Assembly: GCA_021018995.1 (NCBI GenBank)
Contig: CM037588.1
Coordinates: 35,771,000 to 35,834,999 of the forward strand
Length of the DNA stretch: 64,000 nucleotides
DNA from: Chloranthus sessilifolius
Taxonomy: Eukaryota > Streptophyta > Magnoliopsida > Chloranthales > Chloranthaceae
Reading direction: 5' to 3'
The position numbers were made by a program, and so were the translations under genes. Shown here in pieces: positions 23,273 to 35,034 of this stretch. Each line of letters starts with the position of its first letter. The stretch's first letter is position 1. The notes under the pieces are model-generated. The model worked only from the letters and a program-made list of their open reading frames with translations. It ran no database searches and was not told the DNA's origin.

Positions 23273-23542
23273 GTCTTTTTTTCCCCAGGAATCTTGCTTC
23301 TTATTATAACTGTCACTGGTTTTTGGATCACATGTGCATTAGAAGTGGTGCACTTTTAAAATGTGTATGGAAATAATCAGTGGAGTTTCTTTCTATCATG
23401 GAACTATGTGGTGCGAATGTTGGACTTCCACCTTTCATTATTATGGCCTACTTTAACATCATCATCATCTCTTATCATTTTAATCATGTCAGTTAATTTG
23501 CAAAGAAAAAAATTCTGAATTGTTACTATATCTATTTTGCAG

Positions 23543-23651
23543 GTTCAGCAGTTCAGAGCGTACAAAAATATGTAAACATGAGATGGCCTTGGATGCCAAT
23601 GGGAGGAGATTATTGGTAACTTCAAGTTCAGTTAGATCGCCCACATATCAG
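23543..23651 (+). other. Exon-like block of unknown origin
   Basis: Bounded by TTTTGCAG on the left (23536-23543) and CAG|GTGAGA on the right, with an open frame encoding KICKHEMALDANGRRLLVTS then SVRSPTYQ. It looks like a genuine captured exon, with good splice sites and balanced composition, but I do not recognise the protein. It could belong to the stomatin-like or O-fucosyltransferase donor, or to another gene. Confidence 0.35.
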
Positions 23652-25007
23652 GTGAGAACCTTGTTCATCAAGTTTCATTTCAGATGTTCTATTCTGCTTT
23701 GTTTCTACTATTTTTGCCCATTTTTTCGTCTCAAGTTACTAATTGTATTATTCATCAAAAAAATATATAATAGTAATGGGTATTATATTTTGGTCCAGGT
23801 TCAAGGTCATATGAGTCGTCTGTTACATTTATTATTGAAATGAAAAGATACAGGAATAGGATTTGTCTTGTGTATACCTACCAAATATGAGTTCCTATTG
23901 ATGTTGAACTTTTATACCTACTATGTGTGATCACATACTTTGTATTTTAGAAAGTAGAAACTTATTTTTGTTAAATACGGTTTAGATTTACATCATTACT
24001 TCATTGATAGCTAAATAATGACATGATATAATTTTAGACACTTAATGTACTTTATTTTTATTTCTCAAATTCCTTTCAGATTGTGGTATATTAAATAAAC
24101 CTCTTAAATCATGTCCTATATAGCATTCCAAGTTATCTTTTATATATATTTGTGCGTGATTCTTAAATCATGTCCTCTGAGCGTATTGGGCCATTTAGTG
24201 TCCTGTGTGGCACATTTTGGCCATTTCCTTTTATCCAAGTGGTTAGACATCATGTGAACTTCACTTAGCCCAAAAAATATACGTATTTGAAGATCTTTAC
24301 CATCCAATTGAAACACTTCAATATGGACCCCACGTCAGATATAAACAATGTCCTATACGAAAGATCCTGGATCAAATGGCTAGAATCCTTTGACGATCAA
24401 CAATCTTAGGCTAACATCAGTTTACATGATGATTTGCAACTAGGATGACTTTAATTGGTAAATGATGTGTGCCACATGGAAAACCAAGTGAGCATTCCAT
24501 CTATTGATGTAGGTGAGGCCCCATTAATCTTTATTATAAGTAGTTGTATATGAATATGAACATGAGGAGTCCAAAGAGTTGCTACAATTGAGGAGTCCAA
24601 GTGTCCATCACTTGCCTAATTTGGACTCATCACCTCAAGTCAAGAGTTTGTGTAACACTATCAAGCAGTCGATCGTATCTTTAATGACTAGCGATGTGTG
24701 GTACTTCAGTATAGAGAGGGAAATGACCCAGAAGCCTTTTTGTAATTTAAGTTGAGCAACAGTTTTGAAAAAAATATTTCTGGCCTCATTTCTTTGAGGC
24801 ATAGCCTGGCTTGTTTTGAGCTTTTACGACACATATTGCACCTGAACTGATGCTTCCTAAAATCTAAAGTCCTAGTTTGGTGGAGCATTATTTCTCACTT
24901 TGATTTGACTCTCCTTTTTTCCTAGTACACTCTTTGAATTTTTATCTCTTTCCAAGCTTCAGTTTTACACATGATATTTGATGCTTTATTTGTGTTGGTT
25001 GTTACAG
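23652..25007. other. CACTA interior without recognised gene
   Basis: AT-rich, no domains seen. 24160-24600 contains words such as TGGACCCCACGTCAGAT and GATCAAATGGCTAGAATCC that recall dispersed plant MITE/LINE repeats; the assignment is not firm. The 22571-23020 interval is likewise featureless. Confidence 0.35.
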
Positions 25008-25405
25008 TTTCGAGCAAGCAGAATAATGGTTTCATTTATGCTAAAATTCATGGTGGATTTGAGAAGATAAGATCTTCGGTAGGATATCTATATCTGGAAA
25101 AAATTTCTTCGTCGTAATTATTGTTGAGATTTTAAAACATATTTGTTTATTTGCTAGATATGTGATCTTGTCACCGTATCCAGTCTTCTAAATGCTACTC
25201 TTGTCATTCCTGAGATCCAAGAGAGTACTCGCTCAAAAGGCACCAGCTCTTTCTTGCATACTTTCTTTACTTGCTTCTTCAAATGTTAATTTTTGTGATT
25301 GTTAGACTTATAATCTCATGCTTGTCGATGTTCTACAGCTACAAATACAAGAGTTTTTCGTATCTATACAATGAAGAGTTGTTCATAGTAGTATTGGAGT
25401 ACCGG
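25008..25405 (+). pseudogene. Captured plant O-fucosyltransferase (DUF246/GT106-type) fragment, three exon pieces
   Basis: Piece 1 (25008-25078; acceptor TTACAG, donor TCG|GTAGGA) encodes SSKQNNGFIYAKIHGGFEKI then RSS. Piece 2 (from 25158; acceptor GCTAG) encodes ICDLVTVSSLLNATLVIPEI then QESTRSKG. Piece 3 (from about 25337, after TTCTACAG) encodes YKYKSFSYLYNEELFIVVLE. The order and wording match the N-terminal catalytic region of the plant O-fucosyltransferase family (NGFIYAKIxGGFEKIRSSICD, LLNATLVIPEIQExTRSKG, FKSFSYLYNEEQFIAAL). Intact members are Golgi type II proteins of about 500 aa; most of the catalytic domain is missing here. The second donor is not convincing. A captured genomic fragment without function as such. 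Confidence 0.78.
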
Positions 25406-26559
25406 ATTGCTTTTATAAATTATTCAAATTTATGCACGTCCCACAACCTTTTTGCAATTTTCTAGCCGATGATTGCACTGGATTCTTTAGTTTCTGTATA
25501 GGGTTGTTGCCCCTTTTAACAGTAGGAATTTCATTATTTAGGACTGCAAAAGTGTTTGCTTGAAGGATATAAGCAACTATATTTTTTTTTTCCTGCTGAG
25601 TTTGCTTGAAGGATATAAGCAAGGAGATGGTATATTCTGTACCTACTATAACAATGTGGTAAGTTCATGAACCTATTATGAATAATATGTATGCATGGGC
25701 ATTTTTGCATGGAGGAGTTACACCAACTCTTTTGTGAATAGATTAGCCCCTCAGTTTGAAACTCATGTTATCCACTTTTGTGAATAGATTATCAAACAAA
25801 TATTTGGACCCCGACCTGTTATCCACTTTTGTACTTGACCTGGATCTGTTAAAAAAATGATATACCTATATATTGTGTAGAAAATAGGTACTAGGTTGGG
25901 TTCGGGTCGGGTTTGGGCTAACTTGAATACAACCTATTTATATGGCATGTCAATATTTTCAACTCGGCCTATTAGATAGAGACTCCTTAGATGAAAGTCA
26001 TCAATATCTCAGTTTAATGATGTTCTCCTTTTCAGGCAAATCTTTCTGATTTAAAGCTCCCCTCAAACAGATCACTAGAGGACGGGGACACTTGGCAAGA
26101 GAGGCAAAACAAATTTAATTTTTTTATTCTTTTATTTTGAAAAAGGGCTATAGGGTCCTTAGATTGTTAACTCTTTTTTTTTTATTCTTCTTTTTGTTTG
26201 AATAAAAGGATTGGGCATGTAGAGTTTAAAATATTTGGCTGATTTGAAAGGTTGGATCATAGGTTGAAATGCAACCTTTTATTTGAATAAAAGAATTGGG
26301 TATCTATTTTTTTATTAATGGCATTGAATGATTTGCATTTGAGTTGAATAGATGTGTTTAAATATGAGATTTATAACTTTTTTTCTTTATATAATTTTTT
26401 TTAAAGCATTAAAAAAATATTTTTAAAAAGGATTTTTAAAATTGCATTAAAAAATCATAAAAAATTGCATTAAAAAAAGCATAAAAAAATACTATTTAAA
26501 AAAAATTGCATAACAAATATCGACGTAATTTTTTTTTTAAAAGTATTTTTTTTTTTTTA

Positions 26560-26788
26560 AATTTGCATAAAAAGGCCACTGTCAAAAGCAGTGATTTTTT
26601 CTATGATTGTTAAGACCAGTCGCTGTTGAAGTTCATAAACCACTGTCTTGTATAATGATAAAAAAAACCACTACTTTTTTTACAACTATTTAGGGTAGTG
26701 GATTTTTGAAAAAAACCACTGCTAAAGACTGTAGTTTTTTTAAAAAATCACTATTTAAGACTGGTTTTTTTAGCTTTTTTACGTAGTG
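26560..26788 (-). repeat. Right subterminal and terminal repeats of the CACTA element
   Basis: Six or more ACCACTG / CAGTGGT-type words in both orientations within an A/T-rich block, ending in TTTTTTACGTAGTG at 26788. They mirror the left end at 14871-14960. Confidence 0.75.
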
Positions 26789-29700
26789 ACGCATCCCAGA
26801 TACGCTAAGCAGACATACACATAATCAAATTTCTCGTACAAAATGGGTCTACGAAATTCGTAAAAGACAACAAATAAGGGTGAAATGAATGGACAACAAT
26901 AAATATGAATAAAAGTGATGAATCTGCGAAATCCACAAATAAACCGGTAATGAAAGTCAGAGACAAGTCCGATAAAATGAAATCATAGAGTCATCAATAA
27001 AAGTATCAAATGACACATAGCACTGAGTCTACAACAGTCAATAACCGGCGATCGGATCAAAATCAGCACCAAGGTCCTCCTGCTACTTAGCGTCCATGGG
27101 GTCAATGAAATCAACACCAATCGGGTCAAAATAGTCAATGTACACTCCATTAATATAATCATAAGAAACTGTTAGATTTTCGTTGGATGAGTTTACTCAG
27201 TCATATAAACTCAGTGGATACACAATCGATCCACCACATACTACTCAGGTGCATTGTGGGCGCATCACGTGAGTGATAATAATAATATGTCCAATGAATC
27301 AGAAAGAAAGAATGACAATCATGTGCATATCATAGAGCTCATATCATACCAAAAAAGTAGGATCATGATCTACACACTCATATCCTAACGTACCTCACTA
27401 TATTTCATAATATAACATATTTTATCATTCTTGCTCATACGTCTGTATATCGTATGAGCGTAACTAACATACTCATAAATCCTAAACGACCTATGCTAGA
27501 GTTATTACTCGAGCTACCATGTGAGGGCCACCATAGTATCATGCCATCATATCATAATGCTATCATAACGCCCTCCCTATCCTACTCATACTCCCCACCC
27601 AGCCTAATGGGGAGTCATAAATGGTAAAACGTCTCCCAGAGACTCATCTAGGCTGTAAGACGTTGTTACGGTGGCTGCGCAAGGAACGACACCTACAGAC
27701 TTAAGTTTTAAATCTTATACTGCCTACACAGCAGTGCCTTATTATTATACTTGTATTATAACTTATCTTACCTCATACTAATACTCGTAACATACTCTTA
27801 CAATTTAATACTAGGATGAGCTATAGTGGTATAATCTCACTAAACCACGCTTTCCAAGGAAACGGTTTCATAGTAACCAGGATATACTTCATGTGATAGT
27901 ATGGAGAACTCGCTACCAAAGATATTTCAAACCAGCATAGAGGGGTTGCATTCATACACAGACGCCTACATTTCGAGATTCACGTGACTGTAACGAAATC
28001 TCAATACAACAAAGGCCTAAGGCCCGGATCTGATATTTTAACTCATATCTTGTCCTCTCATTTTAAAACTTGGGTTGATAAGGTCACCGTATATGCCACC
28101 GTATACGAGGTTATACTGAATTTATACTCACCCTACTCGTTATGGTGTCCCATACTACCATGAGTTGTAAGGCATGTGAATACAATATTTTTCTTGCTTC
28201 AGTACCATCTCAGTGAATTACCACACCAAAATATAGGCATAATCTCATACACTCGCGTATATATGACCTAACATATCTCTAACTCATGATCATAATAAGG
28301 ATAGAAGTATAGAATTATCATACTCAACGGATAGATATACATTTGAGAGTACATTATGATTATACGTTTATAAATATTTACACAACACGTCAAATAAATA
28401 TAGAATAGGGTAGTTAATAGTGTGATTTCGATAATATGAAGGTCAGAGTTCGATTTTCACGAGATATCAAATTTCAAACACGTGTTATTGAAGTGGGCGC
28501 ATTGAAGCATTAAAAGTGATATATAGAGCATACTATAATTAAATGCTCCAATAGAAAGTCTTTACACTTTAAAGTTGTAAATCCCAACTATCGATCAAAA
28601 CGTATGAGTGATTAATAATCATTTAAGTTTTGGTCATCAATTAGGTGGCATTTTTAGGTGAATGCTGTCGTCTGTTCGGACAAGAATCGATCAATCGATT
28701 TTGGAATCGATCGGTCAAAAATATATTACAGAAAATATTCAATTCGGGTACAGATCAATCGATCAATTTTTTGAATTGATCAGTCAAATTTAAAGTAATG
28801 TAAAGTACATAGTGATTCGATTCTATACAGAATCGATCGATCGGAACTTAGAGTAAATCGATCAAAGCCAAAAGAAAATAAACGATTTCGGGTCAGGAAT
28901 AATGCCATGTATAATAAAAGGCATGTTTTATAATTATAGTAATATAATAGTTCATTGATTCAAGGTTGCCTATATATAAGATAATGTACTCACAAGTGTC
29001 CAACACCAGATGTGTCAAAGTTCAACATTAGATGGGTCACGGTCCAACATCAGATGGGTCAAGGTCCAACATCAGTTGAGTCATGGTCCAACATTAGATG
29101 TGTCAAGGTCCAACATTAGATGGGTCAATGTCCCACATCAGATGGGTCAAGGTCTAACATTACATGGGTCACGGTCCAATATCAGATGGGTCACAGTTCG
29201 ACATCGGATGGTTGAAGGTCCAACATCAGATGGAAAATTCCAAAATCGGATGGGTCACAGTCCAGCATCAGATGGGTCACGGTCTGGCATCAGATAGGTC
29301 GAGGTTCAACATCAGATGGGTGAAGGTATCAATGGATCTATCAATTAAGAAAGTATGTAGTCGATTTGGTTCTGAATCGATCGATCGGTATTAACTGTCG
29401 ATCGATCGATGAAAATATCAAAATTAGAATAGGGATTGTCTGCCCCACCTTTAGAGTAGCCAATTTATAATATTAAAGTATTGTGGTACTTGAGTACCTT
29501 TATCTTAATACTAATATAATAATATATAGTATAATAATGTAAGATAAAAATAGCCTACACACTAAATATAATATATTATAAATATAAGGGTACTTGATTT
29601 TAATAATAATATATAATATAGTAGTAATTATTACTCATACAAGTAGACAGTGATCAATGGATTGAAACCAGATTCAATCCATCGAGCAAGGGGTCAATCC

Positions 29701-30489
29701 ATCAAGCCGAGTGATTTGATCGGTCGATATTAAAGGGTCATAAGAACCATTATTTTAATGGTCAAAAGAACCGTTAAAGGGTCGATATTTGATAAAGGCA
29801 GTTTGGTTATTAGTCAAATTTTTTATTTTTCCCAGAATTGATCGATCGATCGGCCGTCGGGATTTCTGAACAAATTAGGGTACCAAGAATAAAATATAAA
29901 ACATAAAAAATGCGAACCAGAGATTAATTAAAATCAAATCACAAATAGAGTTAATCATCTAATAAATCCTAAGGAAATATTATACCGAAATAACTCTAGG
30001 GTTCATTTTATTAACCCGTCGATATACGATCTAATGTATCCTACGCGATGGGATCTGAGAAGAACGAGATGGATTGGCGAGTACGCACCTCTTGAAGCGT
30101 AAACTATTGATCTATGGTGATTAAGGCGAAGAGATCGATGTCCAACGCGTAGATCGTCTAAGATTGCATCTTCCTCCTCTTCCTTGATCTTGACGGCGGA
30201 AATACACCACAGTGTCCTTTGTGCAAGAATACACAAAAGATTTAGAGAAAAGGTTTTAAGGAGTTTTAAAAAAAGGGTGGGTGGAGAAGAAGTTGTGATG
30301 GCTAGCGTTTCTTAATAAGAAGAAAAGAAAAAGACGGCTAGGGTTGTCTTAAAAGAAGAAAAGTGTAGCGCGGTTTGCATATCTTAAAGTTAAATAGGGT
30401 TTTGTTCTAGTGTGGAGCACTAATAGCATGCACGATGCAAAGCACATCTCACAGTATTAAATAAATTAGCAAAAATTTAGGTCGTTACA
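26789..30489 (-). mobile_element. Body of the 3' LTR of element E
   Basis: It starts on the minus strand at 30489 with TGTAACGACCTAAATTTTTG directly after a polypurine tract. The part 26789-28090 aligns to 30750-32070 at roughly 84% by eye (for example AAATAAGGGTGAAATGAATG in both). It holds a 22-bp minisatellite (28991-29327) and clusters of TCGATCGATCGGT palindromes (28680-28870, 29370-29420, 29650-29860). With 14809-14870 it makes an LTR of about 3.76 kb. No coding domain. Old, from the LTR divergence. Confidence 0.75.
28991..29327. repeat. 22-bp minisatellite, about 15 units
   Basis: The consensus is close to GTCAYGGTCCAACATCAGAT plus GG. Units differ at 1-6 positions, with one slightly shorter near 29232-29251. 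Frames opened across it are only by-products. Confidence 0.92.
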
Positions 30490-30503
30490 TTCTGCCCCCA
30501 TTA
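30490..30503 (-). other. Polypurine tract of element E
   Basis: On the minus strand TAATGGGGGCAGAA sits immediately before the LTR start TGTAACGACC. Just upstream the frame reads FKDEN, the same kind of ending as the FEDEN wording before the tract at 47889. Confidence 0.7.
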
Positions 30504-30700
30504 AAATATTTTCGTCCTTGAAAATTACATACCTACGGTGATCTGGTCTGGTTTCTTCTCCATAACTTTCGCTGGCAATGGGTCTAGTAAATCGACTCCA
30601 AAGATTGTGAATCACAATCTAAAATCTTTAATCATCAAAGATCATACTCTCATAGTCCCACAGTCCTCAAGGATGTAAAGCTTGAGCTCTAATACCATTC
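30490..30700 (-). mobile_element. Minimal internal region of element E (about 211 bp)
   Basis: The primer-binding site AATGGTATTAGAGCTC (30684-30699, initiator-Met tRNA type) lies directly after the right LTR, and the polypurine tract lies directly before the left LTR. Nothing codes between them. E is therefore a non-autonomous LTR element with almost no interior; its tract resembles that of chromovirus F. Confidence 0.7.
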
Positions 30701-32077
30701 TATCACGACCCAAAATTCTACCCCATCCCAAGGGCCTAGAAGTTCGAGTTATGCGGACGCATCCCAGACACACGATGCGAAGATACAAATAATTAAACTT
30801 CTTACACAAAATGGGTCTACGAAAATCATGAAACCCAACAAATAAGGGTGAAATGAATGGCTAACCATAAATATGAATAAAAGTGATAAATCCATAAAAT
30901 TTGCAAATAAAATAGTAATGAAAGTCGAAGACAAATCTGATAAAATAAAATCATAGTCATCAACAAAAGTATCAAACAAGACACAATACTGAGTCTACAA
31001 CAATCAATAACCTGTCTTGGATCAAAATTAACACCAAGGTCCTCCTGGTACACAGCGTCCACAGGGTCAATGAAATCAACACCAATCAGGTCAGAATAGC
31101 CAACATACACTCCGACGATATAATCACCTCCAATTGTTAGACTTTAGTGGGATGAGTTTATTCAGTCAAGTAACTCAGTGGATACACCACCAATCTATAC
31201 CATACTACTCAGGTGTATTGTGGGTACATCACATGAGTGATAATAATAGTATGTCCAAAGGAATCAGAAAGAAAGAATGACAATCATGTGCATATCATAG
31301 AGCTCATATCATACCAAAAATTTAAGGCCATGATCTAGACACTCATATCCTAACGTATCTTACAATATTTTATAACCTAAAGTATCTTATCATTTCTCAC
31401 ACATATGTCTGTACATTGTATGAGCGTAACTAGCATACTCATAAATCCTAAATGACCTTTGTAAAAGTCATTACTCGAGCTACCTTGTGAGGGTCACCAT
31501 AGTATCATACCACCATATCATAATGCTATCATAACGTCTTCCCAATCCTACTCATTCTCCCCACCCAGCCTAACAAGGAGACATAAATGGCCAAACATAA
31601 CTCATAATATACACATAATGTCTCCCAGAGACCCGTCTTAGTTATAAGACATTGTTGCCCTTATGGTGGCTATGCAAGGAACGACACATACAGACTTAAG
31701 TTCTTAATCTTATACCGACCTAAACAGCAGTGTCTTATTATTGTACTCGTATCATAACTAACCTTACCTCATACTTATACTCGTAACATACTCTTACAAT
31801 TTAATTCTAGAACGATTTACAGTGGGATAACCTCACTAAATCACGGTTTCCAAGGAAAGGGTTCTGTAGTAACTTGGATCAATTTTGAGTGACAGTAAGG
31901 AGATCTCGATGTAAAAGAGATTCTAAACCACCATAGAGGGGTTGCATCCGTACATGGACGCCTATATTTCGAGATTCACATGACCGTAAAGAAATATCAC
32001 TATAACTAAGGCCCAAGGCCTAAATCTCATATTTAAACTCATCTTGTCCTCTTATATTAAAACTCGGGGTGATAGTG
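30701..32077 (-). mobile_element. 3' part of the 5' LTR of element E, interrupted by F
   Basis: Homologous to 14809-14870 plus 26789-28090. The homology stops at 32077, where a new LTR terminus (TGTGACAGCCC) begins. GATAG (32073-32077) would be the target duplication for the inserted element F; its partner lies outside the window. Because this copy has no CACTA insert, it shows what the split LTR looked like before insertion. Confidence 0.75.
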
Positions 32078-33909
32078 TGACAGCCCAGATTTTTGCACCC
32101 AAAAACCTGTACCGTCAGGATCTCTCATAAGGTGATCTCCGAATGAACTGAACACTTGGTACATCCACACGCAAAGCAGAAACAAGCACATATTCTAACT
32201 AAGGAGATAGAGTCATCATAAGGAATTAAATCTCCAATTCTATATAATGATAACATCCAAATTACAATAAAAGATGGTTCAAATTTCATGCAAAAAATAT
32301 GGACAAAAGAATCGAACCGAACCACTAGTGACGACCAACTGTCACCCAAACATGGTTCTCAAAATAATAAAGTACGACATGATTACATGAGTTCTAACAA
32401 AAATTGGCTGGACGTACCAAGCCTCATAATCAAATCTCAAAACTAAATATGCAACCCTCTAGCCCACTAGAAGAACTTGTCAGGAGGGGGCTCAGTTAGC
32501 TCCTCTGGTAGGTACTCTGGGTCCTTAGGATCTATGTCCTCAGTTGCCGCATCTACACTTGTACCTGTGACGTACAGTCGAGGGGTGAGCTAACATCTAA
32601 GCTCAATGGGGAAACATTTCTAACATGCATAATTTCACATCACACATATATCTCATGACATAATTCAAAACACGCTTTTCTTATAGAATCACAATTTCAA
32701 AGTATTTAAATAGACACAAAATGTATATCTGATGCATATTTCAAAACACACTAATCATGGTTGCTAAAACTTGTTCTTATAACTCCGAAACTTAAATCAA
32801 TTACTTAAATACAATCTCGAGCATATATAGTATTGAGATCCACATATATACCAATGGGAACCCCAACCATTGTCTTTCAATGAACAATTCACACAATGCC
32901 CAAGCTCCTCCGAACGAGGTGACTTTTGTTAAACGAAATATTATCGTAGAATGGTAATTGAAGAACAGATATCCCACCTTACCGAAACACAAAGGTTCGT
33001 TCCACATGAATTCTTAAATCAAAATGCGAAATTTAACTTATAATTTATCACCGTGAATTGTGGTAATTTAAATTAGGTTTGATGTTTTAATATTTAAAGC
33101 TCACACACACATACCTAGTTCTTTCTGACGTCACAGACACAGAAAACTGACTTCACTCACACACATAATCTTTCAGAGTGCACATACACACACATTTCAC
33201 ATTTAAAATCATAAAAGAAATTCATGCTTATCATTGACAAAAATCATATTTCACACACACTTTCATCACATCACAAAATTCATGATAGTTGTAATCAAAT
33301 ACACATGTTACAGAGTTTTCCCTACATCAAAGCAAAGCCAAAATGAAGGCTTCTTAGTCCGAGCTAGCCCCTCTCACACATAGTCATGCTCATACCTAGA
33401 ACACACCAATTCACAGTCCATACATTAGAAATTATGTAAAACAGGAAGGTATAAAGTATCTCCGAAGACCCTTAACACAACAAACCAAATTCCTGAGTCT
33501 GTCCAAATCGATCGTTCGATTTCCAAATTGATCGATTGAAATACATTTTGATTGGTCGATTTCGGTTGAAAACTAACACATTTCTTATGTCGCAATCCGA
33601 TCGATCGGTTCCCAAATCGATCATTCGAATTCAAGTTCGATCGATCGGTTCCTTCATAAAACCACACACTTCTAAAGCCATAATCCGATTGATCGGTTCC
33701 CAAATTGATCGATCGAATTCTATTTCGATCATATGATTTCTTTAGAAACCCTCTAACATGCTCACTATTTTAACAAATTGATCGATCAGTGTTCAAACTG
33801 ATCGATCGGTTTCTCAAATTGATTGATCAAATTTCATTTTGATCGATCAGTTCCTCCAGAAACTTTCATATTTTTGCTCTGATAAAATTGATCGATCGTA
33901 CAATTCATA
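32078..33909 (-). mobile_element. 3' LTR of chromovirus F, left piece
   Basis: The outer end on the minus strand is GGGCTGTCACA. It contains GTTAGCTCACCCCTCGACTG (minus strand, about 32575-32595) followed by an acidic frame ending DPEYLPEELTEPPPDKFF (about 32470-32560), as in the solo LTR at 5695-7959. TCGATCGATCGGTT-like palindromes fill 33500-33900. The Athila element begins at 33910, and the rest of this LTR is taken to be 47523-47888. The split is inferred from termini and order. Confidence 0.55.
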
Positions 33910-35034
33910 GCAACCTTTTCAAATTCACCATTACAATTATAGAGCATAGCTTAAACAGCTCTCGGATTTATAGTCTTGAATACAATTCTCATGTGAAGTA
34001 CAGAGATATCTCACAGCTCTCAATTACAAATAAAAGCTAGGCTATTACAGAAATTCCAGACAAGCTATCTGAAATGGAAATGAGGCAATAGAAATGAAAC
34101 TCAAAATCTGGATACCCAAATTGGGCAAATGGTTCATCTATTTATAGTTTTCCCCAAGTCTAGCTCAGATGTGTATCAACCAATCAGAATTGGTTAAATC
34201 TGTATCAACCAATAGGAGTCGAGCATAAGGATCCATATCTGTTTTGACCAATCAGAACTGTTTGATCTGGTTCAGCCAATCAGATGACAGAAGCATCAAT
34301 TCTGTTATGTAATTCAAAAATCTGTTAGAGCTTCTAGAAGTTCCCGCCAAGTGATTTCATCTTTGGGTGTTCACATGGGGAGGAATATGCCTTTGGTTCG
34401 TGCTCGGAATCTTTTAGAATGTCCCTGGGTTTTTAAATGCATTGGGGCACGTGTAGAGATTACTGAATTACCCTTGCAGACGCTGGGAATCTTCAGAATA
34501 CCATTTCGCACAGTTTGGAGAACTTTTCGCAAGGTACTGTGACTTCTGAAGCTCTTTTCGCATAGTTCTGGTGCTGTTCTCAAGGAGTTATCTTTTTTTC
34601 GAATAGGTCAGAAATCCTTTCGAAGAGTTCAGGTGCTCTTTGAAAGCTAAGCTTGGAGCCTTTGGTTCTTTTTGCAAAGTTTAGGTTCGTTTCGAAAAGT
34701 TTAGATTCTTTTCGAAAAGTTCATATTCTTTTCGAAAAGCAATCTGTAATGCATTCTTCTGTTCGAATAGCTCCACACCTCTTTCCAGGTTGAAACCAGG
34801 CCTTTGTCCTCTTTAGTTTAGGCATTTTGACAGCTAGTGAGGTTGTCCCTTCTCCTTCTTCCTCCGGATCAACATGGATCATCATCTTTTTGGCATTTTT
34901 AGGCTGCTTTCAGGGTTAAGCCTGCCTTTATTGTTCGCTATGAAACAAACACTTAAAACACTTATTTAGTTCTCTCCAAGGTCTATCAAGACCCAGGTTA
35001 AGGGGTGGAAAATGGTATTTTCCAGTTCTCAACA
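33910..35034 (-). repeat. 3' LTR of the Athila element
   Basis: Closely matches 46422-47522. It carries several TTCGAAAAG / CTTTTCGAAAAG words at 34500-34760. Confidence 0.85.

Larger units (their letters stand above)
14871..26788. mobile_element. Non-autonomous Pack-CACTA transposon, 11.9 kb, with captured host gene pieces
   Basis: The left terminus is CACTATGTCAAAA; the right terminus ends TACGTAGTG, reading CACTACGTAAAAA on the minus strand. Inward of both ends are repeated ACCACTGCYTAAMATAGTGG-like subterminal words in both orientations (14895-14955 and about 26567-26760). The flanking 3-bp sites are ACA (14868-14870) and ACG (26789-26791), compatible with a CACTA target duplication after one change. 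No tnp2/TNPD-like or TNPA-like gene was found. Host-derived pieces inside are CLV2-like LRRs (15172-15414), SMXL (20553-22570), stomatin-like (23021-23272) and O-fucosyltransferase (25008-25405). Presumably it was moved by a transposase supplied by another element. Confidence 0.78.

Noticed and set aside
29010-29394. Open frames with repeated GSRSNIRWV-like words
   Set aside because: Produced by translating the 22-bp minisatellite; the period alone explains them.
30749-31110. Minus-strand frames as a small host gene
   Set aside because: They lie inside the LTR of element E and recur in its other LTR; treated as LTR sequence.
33490-33910. TCGATCGATCG block considered as a centromeric-type satellite
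   Set aside because: Units are irregular, mixed with unrelated sequence, and confined to LTRs and their spacers.
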